Numbered from the stretch's first letter, positions 38,828 to 51,600 are shown. The stretch is DNA of 64,000 bases from Megaustenia siamemsis (GCA_032433765.1 JAVIAB010000051.1:49393986-49457985); one strand, 5' to 3'. Translations and numbers: made by a program. Notes: a model not told the origin generated them from the letters alone.

Positions 38828-39845
38828 ATCAAACCAGATAGTAAAATCAACCTTGATCAAGCCATATAGTAAAATCAATATTGATCGTACTATATAGTAA
38901 AGTCAATCTTGATCGTACCATATAGTAACAACAATCTTGATCAAGCCATATAAAAAAGTCAATCTTGATTATACCATATAGTAAAGTCAATCTCGATCGT
39001 ACCACATACCGTCACCATCATTTAGTGCCGTCTCCTCATCGAAAGTTGGCTACCAATGAGCGCCATTCTGCTGTCTCTTGCTTTGATGGTGCAGATTGCC
39101 ATAGGTTGAATTGTCCATCTTTTGATGTTGCTCGTCCATGTTAATCCTGGTCTGCCTCTGCCTCTTTTACCTTGTATTTTCCCTTCCAATATTACTTTTA
39201 TTTGGTTGTTGCGTTTTTTAACATGCCCCAAAAATTTCACTTGTCTTGTTCTAATTGTATTTAGTAGTTATCTTTTCATTTTTAGTTGTTTTAAGACTTC
39301 ATCATTTGTTTCCTTTTCTTTCCATCTAATTCTACCTATTCTTCTATAGATCCACATTTCAAAGGCTTACATTTTCTGTTCTGTTTCCTGGTATGTCCAT
39401 GTTTCTGCACCATACAGGAATATTGTGAAGATTTAATATTTTGCTATTCTTATTTTTAGCCTTGGTGTTATTTGTTTTGATGTTAGTATATTTTTCATGG
39501 CATTAAAATGTCTTTTTGCCATTAATATTCTTTTGTTTATTTTAGATGTACATTTTCCATCACTGGTTATAGTATGTCCAAGGTAGTTGCAGCTCTGAAC
39601 TGTCTCCAGATGTATTCCTTCAGCTTTGATATTTAATTATAGGTCTTATACCACATATAGTAACGTCAATCTTGATCAAGCCATATAGTGAAGTCAGTTT
39701 TGATCAAGCAAATACAATAAAGTCAATCTTCATTGTACCATATAGTAAAGTCAATCTTGATCATGTCATATAATAAAACCAATCTTGATCAAGTCATATA
39801 ATAAAACCAATCTTGATCAAGCCAAAAAGTAAAGTTATTCTTCTA
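38828..39845. repeat. 31-32-bp minisatellite, about 12 units, split by a LINE insertion
   Basis: The unit AAGTCAATCTTGATC-(AAG/GTA)-CCATATAGT occurs at 38828-39008 and resumes at 39649-39845. The interruption is the LINE at 39009-39648. Confidence 0.88.
39009..39648 (-). mobile_element. LINE 3' end (640 bp) inserted in a minisatellite, 9-bp TSD
   Basis: TACCACATA flanks the insert at 39000-39008 and 39649-39657. The minus strand encodes SCNYLGHTITSDGKC (RT palm end), a LYGAETWTY-like thumb, KRELL-like and GKIQGKRGRGRPGLTWTSN segments, and the shared 3' UTR. It is 5'-truncated with frameshifts. Confidence 0.88.
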
Positions 39846-39849
39846 GCCA

Positions 39850-40262
39850 AGTTAGTGTTACTAGTCGGACCAGACACAAAATCGATCGAATTTAACAACG
39901 TAAATGCACGCCTGTCTACAAATCGTCAACAATTTCAATAGATGCAGTATGTCATTATTGATATTAATATAACTTGTGCATCATATTGTCGTCTTGTCTT
40001 GCTTTTTTTCGAAGGTTTATAATAAGACGGTAAATGTTTTTCTATCGACAAGCAATGAACGTGTAAAATAATAAATCATAATGGTCAAAGTTGAAACAAG
40101 TTAATAGCTAACTATTATTACCTCGAACAAAGTCAAGATGATACTTAGCTGCACGTGGGATAATAACTTATAAAGAGATATGGCTACCTATGTGTGCTAC
40201 TTGCAGCATAACAACAGAGAGATTAAAAACGAAGGTATTTTGTCGCTTCTTCGGAAGTTTTG
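39850..40262. other. unassigned
   Basis: AT-rich, nothing recognised. Confidence 0.4.
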
Positions 40263-40264
40263 TT

Positions 40265-40265
40265 C

Positions 40266-40300
<35 letters not shown>

Positions 40301-40370
40301 AAGAATATATATAGAATATCTATATAGAATATATATATAGAATATAGAATATATATATATATATATATGG
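40265..40370. repeat. AT-rich microsatellite with AGAATAT interruptions
   Basis: (AT)n runs separated by AGAATAT-type units. Confidence 0.93.
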
Positions 40371-41339
40371 TCATTGCTCTGTACGTTATTAAAGAAATAG
40401 TTTGAATTCGAATTTGCACAAACTTGTTATTATGGATTAGAGGGACGGAGAGAAAGAGATAGGAGTATTAGAAAGATAGAGGTAGGATTTAATATCAGAG
40501 AAAGTAGGAGGACAAGAGAGGCGGAAGGGATTAAGATAAAAAATGAGAGAGAGACGGAGGTAGAGATAGAGCGAGATAGCAGATGAAGAAAAACGAATTG
40601 AGCAATATATATTATGATGAAAAAGACATATATTTTGAAAAATGCACAAAACTGCAAGTTCACATAACCGGCCGGAAATGAGGAATATTGATGGAAACAA
40701 AAACACGAAAACAGGGGAAAAGGCGAATGAAAATAATTACGTAATGCATCCAAAACGTATAATTTTACAAGTAAAGAACTTGGTCTGATAAAGAATGAAA
40801 ATATTTCTATTTGACTGCTATCCTGAAACATTCTTTACACGCATAGTTTCCGTTTCTTTCACACTTAGACATAGGTGAACTAGTTTCCACGTAAACATAG
40901 CGAGTTAAGTGTGTGATCGAGCAGACACAATGGGAACTTCTCCGCAAATATCCCGTATCGATTGTACTGCTGTATTCAAGGGAACAAAAGTTCCTTATAA
41001 TTATTTTCCATCTTTTGTGTAGCCCTGCAGACATGATTGACTGTTTCCAATAATCTTGCCCCAGCGATTCTGTATCACTTGATAAAAGTGTCACAGACAT
41101 GATTTTTGAGGACGGAGTTGTGAAAAGGTTTTTGTACAAGCACTGAGTTATGAAATTTGTAAGAAATGGACATGTGTTATGAAATTAGTTTCATTGGGAT
41201 TTTAGTGTATGATGAATGAGAGGAAGGTTTCAAAAGTGTTGTGATTTATCATAATCTCTGATTTATGCGATAAAAGGAAAAGTCGTATTGAGAAAAGGGG
41301 AGCGACAGAGAGAATGAGAGAAGAAGAAAGGGGAATTAA
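40371..41339. other. no gene; purine-rich stretch
   Basis: 40435-40600 is strongly purine-rich (GAGAGA and AGGA patterns), which opens long frames on the minus strand. Nothing recognisable. Confidence 0.45.
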
Positions 41340-41600
41340 GCCGCGATAGCTCAGCGGTTAGTGAACTGGACTACAAAGGACGAGAGGTAGGGTTCGATCC
41401 CAATCGACGGCTTCCGGTTCACACAGCCTTTAATGTGTACCTGATTTTTTTTTCTGGGAAAGTAAAGCGGCGCGGGCGTAATACCGACCACAATACCCCG
41501 AAAATCATGTGCCAAAGGTCTGTAAAATTTATGGTCACTAACACCATATTCCCCATACGTCACTTGGCGTGACGGGAGTACTTTACTTTTTTTTTTTTTA
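41340..41600 (+). mobile_element. SINE family 1, full length
   Basis: Head GCCGCGATAGCTCAGCGG, B box GGTTCGATCCC, full body and TACTTTACTTTTTTTT tail. Flanks GGGAATTAAG and GGGAAATTAG are a possible imperfect target duplication. Confidence 0.95.
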
Positions 41601-42224
41601 AAGGGAAATTAGTTAACGATAGTGTGAGAAGAGAAGAAAGAACGAAAGAAAAGAGAGGAAGGGGAAAATATGATGACACAATCCATATTAATGTCATAAA
41701 CGATACAATTGATATTAAAAAAAAAAAGTGTTATGCTGACGTTTTGTCGATTTCAATGAGAAAATATCAGGTGATGATAGAAAAAAAAAGAAAGTGAGAC
41801 ATAATGGGCAGGAGAAATGGCGAAAGTCAGAAAGAGATAAAAAATATAAAGTGAATAATAGAAAATGAGAAAGAAAGACAAAGAGGATAGGGAATCATAG
41901 AGATGAAACAAGATAAAAAAATATCATCAATGATGTATATGACAAGTTGTTGGAAATTAATTCTCAGAAATCATAAATGAGAGATTTAAAATGGTTAGCC
42001 TTGAAATAAAAAAAAATATAAGTAGAAGAAAAGTATAATGGAAAAGTAAATTAATCATGAATTGTTCTTTCTCTTGGACACGTTTATGGCTTGCAACTTC
42101 GACAGAGTTCCATTTTACTACATAACGAAAAGTACCATGACGATGGATTCAGTAGATCGCTGGTTATCACCATTATTTGTTGTCTCTGTACTAAAGTTTG
42201 ACTCCCATCGAACACCACCATTCT
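41601..42224. other. purine/A-rich, unassigned
   Basis: GAAAGA-type low complexity, no gene. Confidence 0.45.
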
Positions 42225-42925
42225 ACTTTACCTCTTATCTTGATGGCATATTCCGTAGCTGAATTAACATGCACATATTGATCTTATCTTGATGGCATAT
42301 TCCGTAGCGGAATTAACATGCACATATTGATCTTATCTTGATGGCATATTCCGTAACTGAATTAGCATGCACATATTGATCTTATCTTGATGACATATTC
42401 CGTAGCTGAATTAACATGCACATATTGATCTTATCTTGATGGCATATTCCGTAACTGAATTAACATGCACATATTGATTTTATCTTGATGACATATTCCG
42501 TAACTGAATTAACATGCACATATTGATCTTATCTTGATGACATATTACGTAACTGAATTAACATGCACATATTGATCTTATCTTGATGACATATTCCATA
42601 GCTGAATTAACATGCACATATTGATCTTATCTTGATGACATATTCCATAGCTGAATTAACATTCATATATTGATCTTACCTTGATGACCTATTCCGTAAC
42701 TGAATTAGTATGCACTTATTTATCTTACCTTGATGACATATTCCGTAACTGAATTAGCATGCACTTATTGATCTTATCCTGATGACATATTCTGTAACTG
42801 AATTAACATGCACATACTGATCTTAACTTCATGGCATATTTTGTAACTGAATTAACATGCACATACTGATCTTATTTTGAAGACATTCCGTAACTGAATT
42901 AACATGCACATACTGATATTGTCAA
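42225..42925. repeat. 49-bp minisatellite, about 14 copies
   Basis: The unit TGATCTTATCTTGATGACAT-ATTCCGTAACTGAATTAACA-TGCACATAT repeats with increasing divergence rightward. Confidence 0.96.
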
Positions 42926-43612
42926 TCAATCATCTTTGAATTTACCATGTCTTTTCCTATAAACTTCCTTCTAAGATAACTGTTGTGTGTATTTTTATAA
43001 TTAGGGACTTCTCCAAAGTATTTATTTCCCTTCTTTACAATGTATCGAAATATTTAAATTTTAAAACTTGCAGTGCACTATCTGTTGAACTTCAGTATTA
43101 TAGTATACATATATATATATATATAATTTATAGTTCATTATTAATTTAGTTTTATTAATGCCATACTTGGTTTCAAATTTTCGCCGACTCAGAGTGATAC
43201 TGTCTTTAATCATTATTTGTTCATCCAAATTATTATCCCTGCGTGACCTCAATTTATTTGGTTTGATCATGATTGATGCTCTCACTATCACTTCTATCAG
43301 AACCAAACCGTTACCAATCTCGGTCATTAAATCCAGGTTATCCAGAATAGTGAATCACCACGAGTCTATGAAACTAGAGCCCTCTTTATTTGTAGGCGTT
43401 AGGCCACTAAACAAGTATGTTTTAGGAAATTTTGTGATGTTGTTTTCAGATCGCTAGGTATGAGCCTATATGTATGCAGAAACGTGAGACCACTGTTTAT
43501 AAATGTTGTTATAAGGCCTGCTACAGACTGTTTTTAAACTACCATAATGATTAAATGCAATTAAATATGACAGTTTTTTAGTACTCTTTGAATAAAGCTT
43601 TGAGGTATCTTT
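42926..43612. other. unassigned
   Basis: A short (AT)n lies at 43107-43125. No gene. Confidence 0.4.
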
Positions 43613-44442
43613 GTATCTAGGTTAAGTCATCAATGCAAGAAGTCATGAAGAACATACTAACATCAAAACAAATGATGTTAGTATGTTCTAACTGACATTA
43701 AAATTACTGTTTGCCATTTCTATTCTTTTGTTTATTTCAGTTGTACATTTTCCATCACTGGTTATAGTATGTCCAAGGTAGTTGTAGCTCTGAACTGTCT
43801 CCATGTCTATTCCTTCCATTTTGATAAAATCAAACATTTTAATACAAAGGTTTTAAATCGTTCGTGCTCAACAGCTTAACAACTGTGTTGTATCAGCCTT
43901 CAAATCCTTTATGTATTGAAGTCACTTTCTACCTTAGTTAGAGGCTCCAAAACCCTTCTTGCATTGATGACTTAAACCTAGATACAGGGCTAAAACTGAG
44001 AATAGCAAAATGTTACATCTTCTCAATATTCCTATATGGTACAGAAACATGGACATTAGACAAGAAAACAGAACAGAGAATTGAAGCCTTTGAAATGTGC
44101 ATATGTAGAAGAATAGGTAGTATTGGATGGAAGGAAAAGAAAACAAACGATGAAGTTTTAAAACAACTAAAAATGAAAAGAGAACTACTAAGCAGAATTC
44201 AAACAAGACAAATGCGATTTTCGGGCCATGTTAAAAGACACAACAGCCTACTAAAAGTAATCCTGAAGGGGAAAATACAAGGTAAAAGAGGGAGAGGCAG
44301 ATCAAGACTAACATGGACGAGTAACATCAAAAGATAGACAAACCAGCCTATGACAGCCTGCACCATCAAAGCAAGAGACAGAGCAGAATGGCGCTCCATG
44401 GTAGTCAACCTTCGTGCGGAGACGGCACACGTTGATGATGAT
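43613..44442 (+). mobile_element. LINE 3' end with inverted 5' segment
   Basis: From about 43985 the plus strand reads LRIAKCYIFSIFLYGTETWT, RRIGSIGWKEKKTNDEVLKQ, KGKIQGKRGRGRSRLTWTSN, one stop, then RDRAEWRSMVVNLR. Upstream at 43690-43822 the preceding RT segment (NYLGHTITSDGKC) lies on the opposite strand. ORF order and orientation fit a LINE insertion with an inverted 5' end. Confidence 0.8.
43649..43689. other. perfect 17-bp hairpin, 7-nt loop
   Basis: AGAACATACTAACATCA pairs with TGATGTTAGTATGTTCT. The loop is AAACAAA. It sits at the inversion junction of the LINE copy, inside a larger inverted pair (43613-43642 and 43955-43985). Confidence 0.9.
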
Positions 44443-44559
44443 TAAAATGTGATTCCCTTTATGTCAAGGTTTGAACCTATGTCCGTTTATTTATCAGTCA
44501 TCTATTGAAGTATTCTGAAGTACGATTTGAAAATATGTCAGAAACAAAAAATACACAAC

Positions 44560-44569
<10 letters not shown>

Positions 44570-44614
<45 letters not shown>

Positions 44615-44702
44615 CATATATTATTGTATATCTATTCATATATATATATATATATGAATATATATATATATATATATGAATAGATATACAATATATATAA
44701 AT
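44570..44702. repeat. AT microsatellite with long inverted repeat
   Basis: (AT)n at 44570-44610, then TGTATATCTATTCATATAT and its reverse complement ending GAATAGATATACA bracket further (AT)n, so the segment can form a long hairpin. Confidence 0.85.
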
Positions 44703-44937
44703 AATATGGCACGTGATGATGATTGTTTACACAAAAGCCCTTTATTATGTAGAACGTATAAAACAATACCTAGTCAGTCTATACGAGAGTTCCATTCTAA
44801 CCCCAGAGAACGAGAAAATGATGTCATTAATGACACTCTAAATCACTATTCGTACCTCGGATACCACTTAAACCTTTCGAATATCTCTTCCAGTACCAGA
44901 GGCTGCAGTTTTCCCTTAAATAAAATATTCTTTTAGA

Positions 44938-45560
44938 TTGCCATCAACATATCCCACTGCCAGTCAGTTAAATGGCAGGTGTAGGCCTGAATTTGATGGG
45001 GGGGGGGGGGGCAGCTTCTCATATAGTCAGTTCTCCGTGGCTTGCTCCAGAGTGCCTTCAACCAAATGTATGGTGATCCTAGTACCTGTAAGAAGAACCA
45101 CTCATGTGGTCTACAAAGATATCCTTCAGTTGTGCAATGGAAGGTTCTTTGTCTACGTCCCAGGACATGCGGGAGTACGGGGAAATGAAAGAGCAGACAG
45201 GTTGGCTAGCTGTGCTATCGTTGACGACAGCCACCAATGGGTCGGACGTACATCATCAATGCCCTCCGAGATGTGGGAAGGGGAAAGGGCTTTGACAATG
45301 ATGAGTCCACGTCACTCCTTCGGATAATAGAGATGGAAGTTAAGATGGGCACAGCCAGAAACGAGAAACGTAATGGGGGTATATGAAGACTTATCAACCA
45401 ACACATAACTGGAATCGTCAGTGGACTTTACGGGACTTGCTATCGAGTGGATCTGAGCAACTATGGACATGTTCGGAGTGCAATGATGATGAGCCGCAAA
45501 TAACTCAATGGTAAGAGTCTCACCAGCACTTTAATTTTCTTCACCTTCAGATTGAGCAAC
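44938..45560 (+). pseudogene. degenerate LINE RNase H C-terminus and downstream Cys-rich region
   Basis: Reads GRFFVYVPGHAGVRGNERAD and RLASCAIVDDSHQWVG (about 45148-45245), the end of a LINE-encoded RNase H domain. After frameshifts come WTLRDLLSSGSEQLWTCSEC and NDDEPQI (about 45430-45510). A G12 run at 44999-45011 lies upstream. It belongs to the lineage of the insert at 21137-21283 and probably of 26135-27480. Confidence 0.78.
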
Positions 45561-46520
45561 ATGGCTATGATGTCATGATGACTATGACCTTTTTGCCCAT
45601 ACAGTGTGCACCCGTGGTCAGTACAGGCCCTGAGGGAGAGTTTGGTGTCTGTGCGGACCTGGAAACATTAGTGACTACCCTATCAGACCTCACAGCCACT
45701 ATATACTCTTAAATTGCTAAAGTGAAAGATAAATTGTACATTAAATATTGTTTTGAGGTTATTTCAGCAGGTATTCACGGAATATCGCATGTTCTGAAGT
45801 TGTTTGACCATCACCTGTTTCAAGTTTGGAAAGTTGTTGCACCTCAATGGACTTTATGGTTTCACAGCTCACATGCCTCTCCTCAAAGTTAATCACTGTA
45901 CGCATATTAATCAATTATTGGTTTTCTTTTATTTATTTTGTTCGCGTTTTTCTTTAGTCATCATATTTCACATATTCATCATTCATTTCATCATCAATAA
46001 TTATCATATATTGCATGACATGGATAATTGAAAGACTTCCGGGTAGGATTCGATTCAATCGTGTAAATTGGCATGTGAATTGACCGTCGGCACTCTCTTT
46101 TCTTTGATGTTGTTAGAGTTCAATCCTGCTAACACCATAATGAACAATGTGAAATGGCTGCATATCGCCCTGCTTTTGCAAAGACTTAACTCTAGAGACT
46201 GCTTTGTTTGTTTTCAATGGAACTCGAGCTAGGAAGGGACTGAGAACTCTCTATTCGATGAAAGTCGCTTGGAATGTTGCCTGTGTCGCGGATTAGGGAT
46301 GCACCGTACTCGACTTTTGTCAAGTGAATTTGCCAAAGAGCTTTGGCGGGCGCTGTGACAAGAGAGAAACGGACATAGGGAAATCCCGACTGTAGTGAAA
46401 CGGATTCCTATATATATAGTTCATCGAAAGAATATTCTCACTGAAAATCGCAGAATTGACTGAGTGCTCCAGTTACATCCTCAAAAACTCTCTCTTCGCG
46501 TAGGGACCAATGACCACAGT
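45561..46520. other. unassigned
   Basis: No gene recognised. 45585-45690 might continue the LINE remnant. Confidence 0.35.
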
Positions 46521-46529
46521 CCTGTGTTT

Positions 46530-46890
46530 TCTTTCTTTGACTTTCTGCATGGCGCTCTTGTCAGCTACCACCCCTTTTGTAGTGATGATTTTGTATCCTA
46601 TTCAGGGCTGTACATTCACATTCATTGGTCGAATAATGTGGTCATGCTGTCTGTATCCCTGAGCACATTCAGAAAGTCAGGGCTGTACATTCACATTCAT
46701 TGGTCGAATAATGTGGTCATGCTGTCTGTATCCCTGAGCACATTCAGAAAGTCAGGGCTGTACATTCACATTCATTGGTCGAATAATGTGGTCATGCTGT
46801 CTGTATCCCTGAGCACATTCAGAAAGTCAGGGCCGTACACTGTCCGTCCATTCTCCACAACAGCCATTCTAGCCAACCTCTCTGCATATT
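46530..46890. repeat. dispersed element with internal 75-bp triplication
   Basis: GGGCTGTACATTCACATTCA plus TTGGTCGAATAATGTGGTCA and CTGTATCCCTGAGCACATTC form a 75-bp unit repeated three times from about 46603 to 46828. Flanking TCCACAACAGCCATTCTAGC and GGCGCTCTTGTCAGCTACCA match the diverged single-unit copy at 47550-47775. Confidence 0.88.
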
Positions 46891-46891
46891 T

Positions 46892-46980
46892 ACACACACA
46901 CACACATACACACGCACACACTCGGACAGTGTTTGAAGTGTTCTAACACACTCGGACAGTGTTTGAAGTGTTCTAACACA
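46892..46980. repeat. CA tract and 30-bp duplication
   Basis: (CA)n at 46892-46920, then ACTCGGACAGTGTTTGAAGT with GTTCTAACAC in tandem twice. Confidence 0.9.
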
Positions 46981-47099
46981 CTCTTCGTTATACAATAAGC
47001 GATGAGTATTTTTGAGCAAACAGCAAAATATAGGCGCAGTGTTTGCTGCTCTTGTAGCTCGTTGGTTATGCAAACCTCGTAATCCTGTTCACATGGACC

Positions 47100-47545
47100 A
47101 GAACTCATATATTTTACTTAATGCAGCATGTCCTACACACTTAATTTAACCCCTACAGATCCTAGTTTGTATACGAGCTAATTTGTAAACCCCATGTAGT
47201 GTGCTCTATTGAGTTCAAATAAATCCAATAATCCGGTGCATGTTTAGCCAGGAAGGACGTGATGTATCGACGGCCGTGGATCTAATATTTTTATTGAGAG
47301 CAGTCGGTCGAGTTTGTTTGCTTCAAGTGCTGATTTTAAGTTGCTGTTATTAGCTAGAGGCGCTCTGATGCATTGCTGCTGTTTGTTTACTTGTTCATCG
47401 CATTCCTTTAATTTTCGGAGAAAGAAAGAGCATTTATTTGCAAATAATATTGTACTGAGCGGTGCCATTTGGATGTGTGAGGCTATTTTCTCAAGGCAGG
47501 GTTATTAAACATTTGCATAACAATCATTGGAGACTTGCAACTTAC
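47100..47545. other. unassigned
   Basis: No gene recognised. Confidence 0.4.
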
Positions 47546-47549
47546 ATTG

Positions 47550-47775
47550 TTGGTTTACCAGTCTTCTTTGGTTACCTATTTGGCGTTCCTGTCTGCCATT
47601 ATCCCTTTTGACGGGATGTTCTTGTAGTCCCTTCTAGGTTGTAGATTCACATTCACTGCCGGAATAATTAACTTATTGTGTCTCTCTGAGTGCATTCAGA
47701 ATATCAGCGAGGTCCATTTTCCGTACACTCTCTACAACAGCCACCCCAGCAAGCATCTTTGCACGTTCACAACTA
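47550..47775. repeat. second copy of the 46530-46890 dispersed element
   Basis: Shares GGCGTTCCTGTCTGCCATTA, GTAGATTCACATTCACTG, GAGTGCATTCAGAAT and CAACAGCCACCCCAGCAAGC. It has only one 75-bp unit. Confidence 0.75.
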
Positions 47776-47794
47776 AAAACACAGGAGGAGATAA

Positions 47795-49065
47795 ATTCTG
47801 ACCTTCTGAAACATTAGCGAGGGGGCAGAGTCTGACCTGCTGAAAAATCTGCGAGGGTTCAGAGTGTGACCTGCTTAAACATCTGCGAGAGTTCAGAGTG
47901 TTACCTGCTGAAACATTAGCGAGGGGGGGCAGATTCTGACCTGCTGAAACATTAGCGAGGGGGGGGGGGGGTGCGGATTCTGACCTGCTGAAACATTAGC
48001 GAGATGGGCAAATTCTGACCTGCTGAAACATTAGGATTCTGACCTGCTGAAACATTAGCGAGGGGGGGGGGGGCAGATTCTGACCTGCTGAAACATTAGC
48101 GAGGGGGCAGATTCTGACCTGCTGAAACATTAGTGAGGGGCAGATTCTGAACTGCTGAAACATTTGCGAGGGGCAGATTCTGATCTGCTGAAACGTTAGC
48201 GAGGGGGGGGGGGAGATTCTGACCTGCTGAAACATTAACGAGGGGCAGATTCTGACCTGCTGAAACATTAGTGAGGTGCAGATTCTGACCTACTGAATCA
48301 TTAGCAAGGGGGGGGATGATTCTGACCTGCTGAAACATTAGAGAGGGGCAGATTCTGACCTGCTGAAACATTAGTGAGGGGCAGATTGGACCTGCTGAAA
48401 CATTAGTGAGGGGCAGATTCTGACCTGCTGAAACATTAGCGAGGGGACAGATACTGACCTGCTGAAACATTAGTAAGGGGCAGATTCTGACCTGCTGAAA
48501 CAGTAGCGAGGGCACAGATTCTGACCTGCTGAAACATTAGCGAGGGGGGAGATTCTGACCTGCTGAAACATTAGCGAGGGGCAGATTCTGACCTGCTGAA
48601 ACATTAGCGAGGGGACAGATTCTGACCTGCTGAAACATTAGCGAGGGGGATAGATTCTGACCTGCTGAAACATCTGCGAGGGCTCAGAGTGTGACCTGCT
48701 GAAACATCTGCGAGGGCTCTGAGTGTGACCTGCTGAAACATCTGCGAGGGCTCAGAGTGTGACCTGCTGAAACATCTGCGAGGGCTCAGAGTGTGACCTG
48801 CTGAAACATCTGCGAGGGCTCAGAGTGTGACCTGCTGAAACATCTGCGAGGGCTCAGAGTGTGACCTGCTGAAACATCTGCGAGGGCTCTGAGTGTGACC
48901 TGCTGAAACATCTGTGAGGGTTCAGAGTGTGACCTGCTGAAACATCTGCGAGGGCTCAGAGTGTTACCTGCTGAAACATCTGCGAGGGCTCTGAGTGTGA
49001 CCTTCTGAAACATCTGCGAGATGGCAGATTCTGACCTACAGAAACATCTGCGAGGGGGCTGATTC
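47795..49065. repeat. 34-bp minisatellite, about 37 copies in two variant blocks
   Basis: Type A (TGACCTGCTGAAACATTAGC-GAGGGGCAGATTC) fills the centre with variable G runs (G4 to G12). Type B (TGACCTGCTGAAACATCTGC-GAGGGCTCAGAGTG) fills 48660-49010 and a short block near 47850-47905. The A blocks vary in length because of the G tract. Confidence 0.96.
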
Positions 49066-50329
49066 TTCGGTTTTTGACAGGAACTGCAAAACTCACATGA
49101 AGACTCACAACCAAAGGGAGTTTATTAACTCAGATACCACTTCAGTAGGCAGGTTGGGAGCACTAAAGGGCATTGAGGATAATTAACTATGTTGTGACGT
49201 CGGCGTCACAACAATAAGCGTACATTGGAAAAATGATGGTTGGAGAGGAGGATCTAATCAATAATCATACCACAAGGGAAATTGTGGACGATTTAATCAT
49301 TGACATTTGTTACATTTGGAACACCATTTCCATTTCTACCCATTCTAACACATTAAATATTTTCTTTATTTCACCAAACTGACTCATTCTGTCCAGGTAT
49401 ACGGAGGCCGTATACAGGGAGCCGTTTTGCTTCTTTCCTAGACCAGGTGTGGTTATCCCATTACTGTTTTGTAGCTGAATTAATGGCAGCAAAATTATGA
49501 ACATCAGACGTGCTGGTTGCATAACCAGCAGATAAAATTGTGGTCTTTGTGCACATTCACGTGAAGTTAAAATACATGCGTATAAACATGTACGGTCGAT
49601 AACTAAATGAAGAAAAGGTTGTCGAGGTTATGTACTGAGTGCATGGAACGTAATATCTGCTTTTAAAGAATGGATTCTCCAATATCATTCTTTTGATCAT
49701 ATTCTTGTGTTACATTATGTTGTGTCTCCATAGAGAAGCTGAGATGTCGTGTTGCCTGTATTTTGATATTTTTGCACTGGTGGCTATTTCGATCGTCTTT
49801 ATCGTGTTGTTTTCTCCCATCTCTATAGCGTTCTAGTATTCCTTCCATTTTGCCTTCACGGCTCCCACATCGAACATCGTTTCTAACGGGTTAACATTTC
49901 ATTCAACTCTAAACCAGAAATTGCATGTGCTTATTTTACAAATATTGTCACTAATTTTTGTTCCCATTATTGTGTATGTACAGTTTGATCTGGTATTGTC
50001 TTTTACTAACTTCATAACAAAATATTCCAGATAAATTATTATCTTTATGTCTCAAGTTCATCGATAAAATTCCTGTTCATTGTAAATGTTTTTGTACAAC
50101 ATAAAAAGATAAAGTCTACATAAATGACGTGATAGTCTATTTTAAGTTTATTTATTTAATATTCTAATTTTTAAAAATATTTCCCTTGACCTTTGAGTTA
50201 ATTTGTTTTCTACTGCGAGCTTGCATTATAAACATTGACAAGCCTGATAAGTTAGGTTCATCAGATGGGTAAAAAAAAATGTTTCTAAAAATTTAGAGCG
50301 CGACCTTCTTTAATAATAGGCAAGTGTAG
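49066..50329. other. unassigned
   Basis: No gene or known repeat; AT-rich toward the right. Confidence 0.4.
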
Positions 50330-50334
50330 CCGAA

Positions 50335-51600
50335 GTCTCTTTGATATCAGCCAATTAATATGTTATCCCTTTCTATAACATCCAATTAAATTGCAACGCC
50401 TTTCTATGACATCCAATTACGTTGCGATGCTTTTCTATGGCATCCAATTAACTGTAGCAGATTTCTATAACATTCAATTAAACTGTGACACCTGTCTATA
50501 ACATCCAATTAAATTGCGACGCCTTTCTATGCCATCCAATTAAACTGTGACACCTTTCTATAACGTCTTATTAAATGCGACCCCTTTTTATAACATCAAA
50601 TTACATTGCGACGTCTTTCTATGACATCCATTGAAATGCGACGCATTTCTATGCCTTCCAATTAAACTGCGGTCCCTTTCTATAACTTCCAATTAAACTG
50701 TGACGTTTTTCTATAATTTCCAGTTAAACTGCGACCCCTTTCTATGACTTCCAATTAAAATGTGACGCCTTTCTATAATTTCAAATTAAAATATGACGTC
50801 TTTCTATAATTTCCAATTAAACTGCGACCCCTTTATATAACTTCCAATTAAACTGCGACCCCTTTCTATAATTTCCAATTAAACTGTGAAGCCTTTCTAT
50901 AATTTCCAATGAAACTGTGACGCCTTTCTATAACTTTCAATTAAACTGTGATGCCTTTATATAACTTCCAATTAAACTGCGACGCCTTTTATAATTTCCA
51001 ATTAACCTGTGACGCCTTTCTATAACTTCCAATTAAACTACGACTCCTTTCTATAACTTCTAATTAAACTGCGAATACTTTCTGTAACATCCAATTAAAT
51101 TTCGACGCCTTTCTATGACATCCAACTAAACTGTGACACATTCATATGACTTCCAATTAAATTACGACGCCTTTCAATGACATCCATTTAAACTGTGACC
51201 CCTTTATATAACTTCCAATTAAACTGCGATCCCTTTATATAACTTCCAATAAACTGCGACCCCTTTCTATAATTTCCAATTAAACTGTGACGCCTTTCTA
51301 TAATTTCCAATGAAACTGTGACACCTTTCTATAACTTCCAATTAAACTGTGACGCCTGTCTATAACTTTCAATTAAACTGCGACTCCTTTCTATAACTTC
51401 TAATTAAACTGCGACCACTTTCTGTAACGTCCAATTAAATTTCGACGCCTTTCTATGACATCCAACTAAACTGTGACACGTTTATATGACATCCAATTAA
51501 ATTGCGACGCCTTTCAATGACATCCAATTAAACTGTGACACTTTTCATAACATCTAATTAAACTGCGACGATTTTCTATAGCATCCAGGTATACTATGAC
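50335..51600. repeat. 31-bp minisatellite, about 40 copies
   Basis: The unit CCTTTCTATAACTTCCAATT-AAACTGCGACG repeats with 10-20% variation (ACATCC/ACTTCC/ATTTCC, CTGCGACC/CTGTGACG). A block around 50815-51010 resembles 51190-51360, suggesting a higher-order duplication. Confidence 0.95.

Noticed and set aside
41340..41415. functional tRNA gene
   Set aside because: A and B boxes are present but continue into the SINE body; there is no foldable complete cloverleaf with a proper 3' end.
46464..46946. 160-codon ORF with a 25-residue triplication
   Set aside because: Follows the 75-bp tandem repeat in a dispersed element; the paralogous copy is not open.
47996..49013. ORFs with MFQQVRICPS- and VSAGQNLPL-type repeats
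   Set aside because: Translations of the 34-bp minisatellite; G-run length changes shift the frame.
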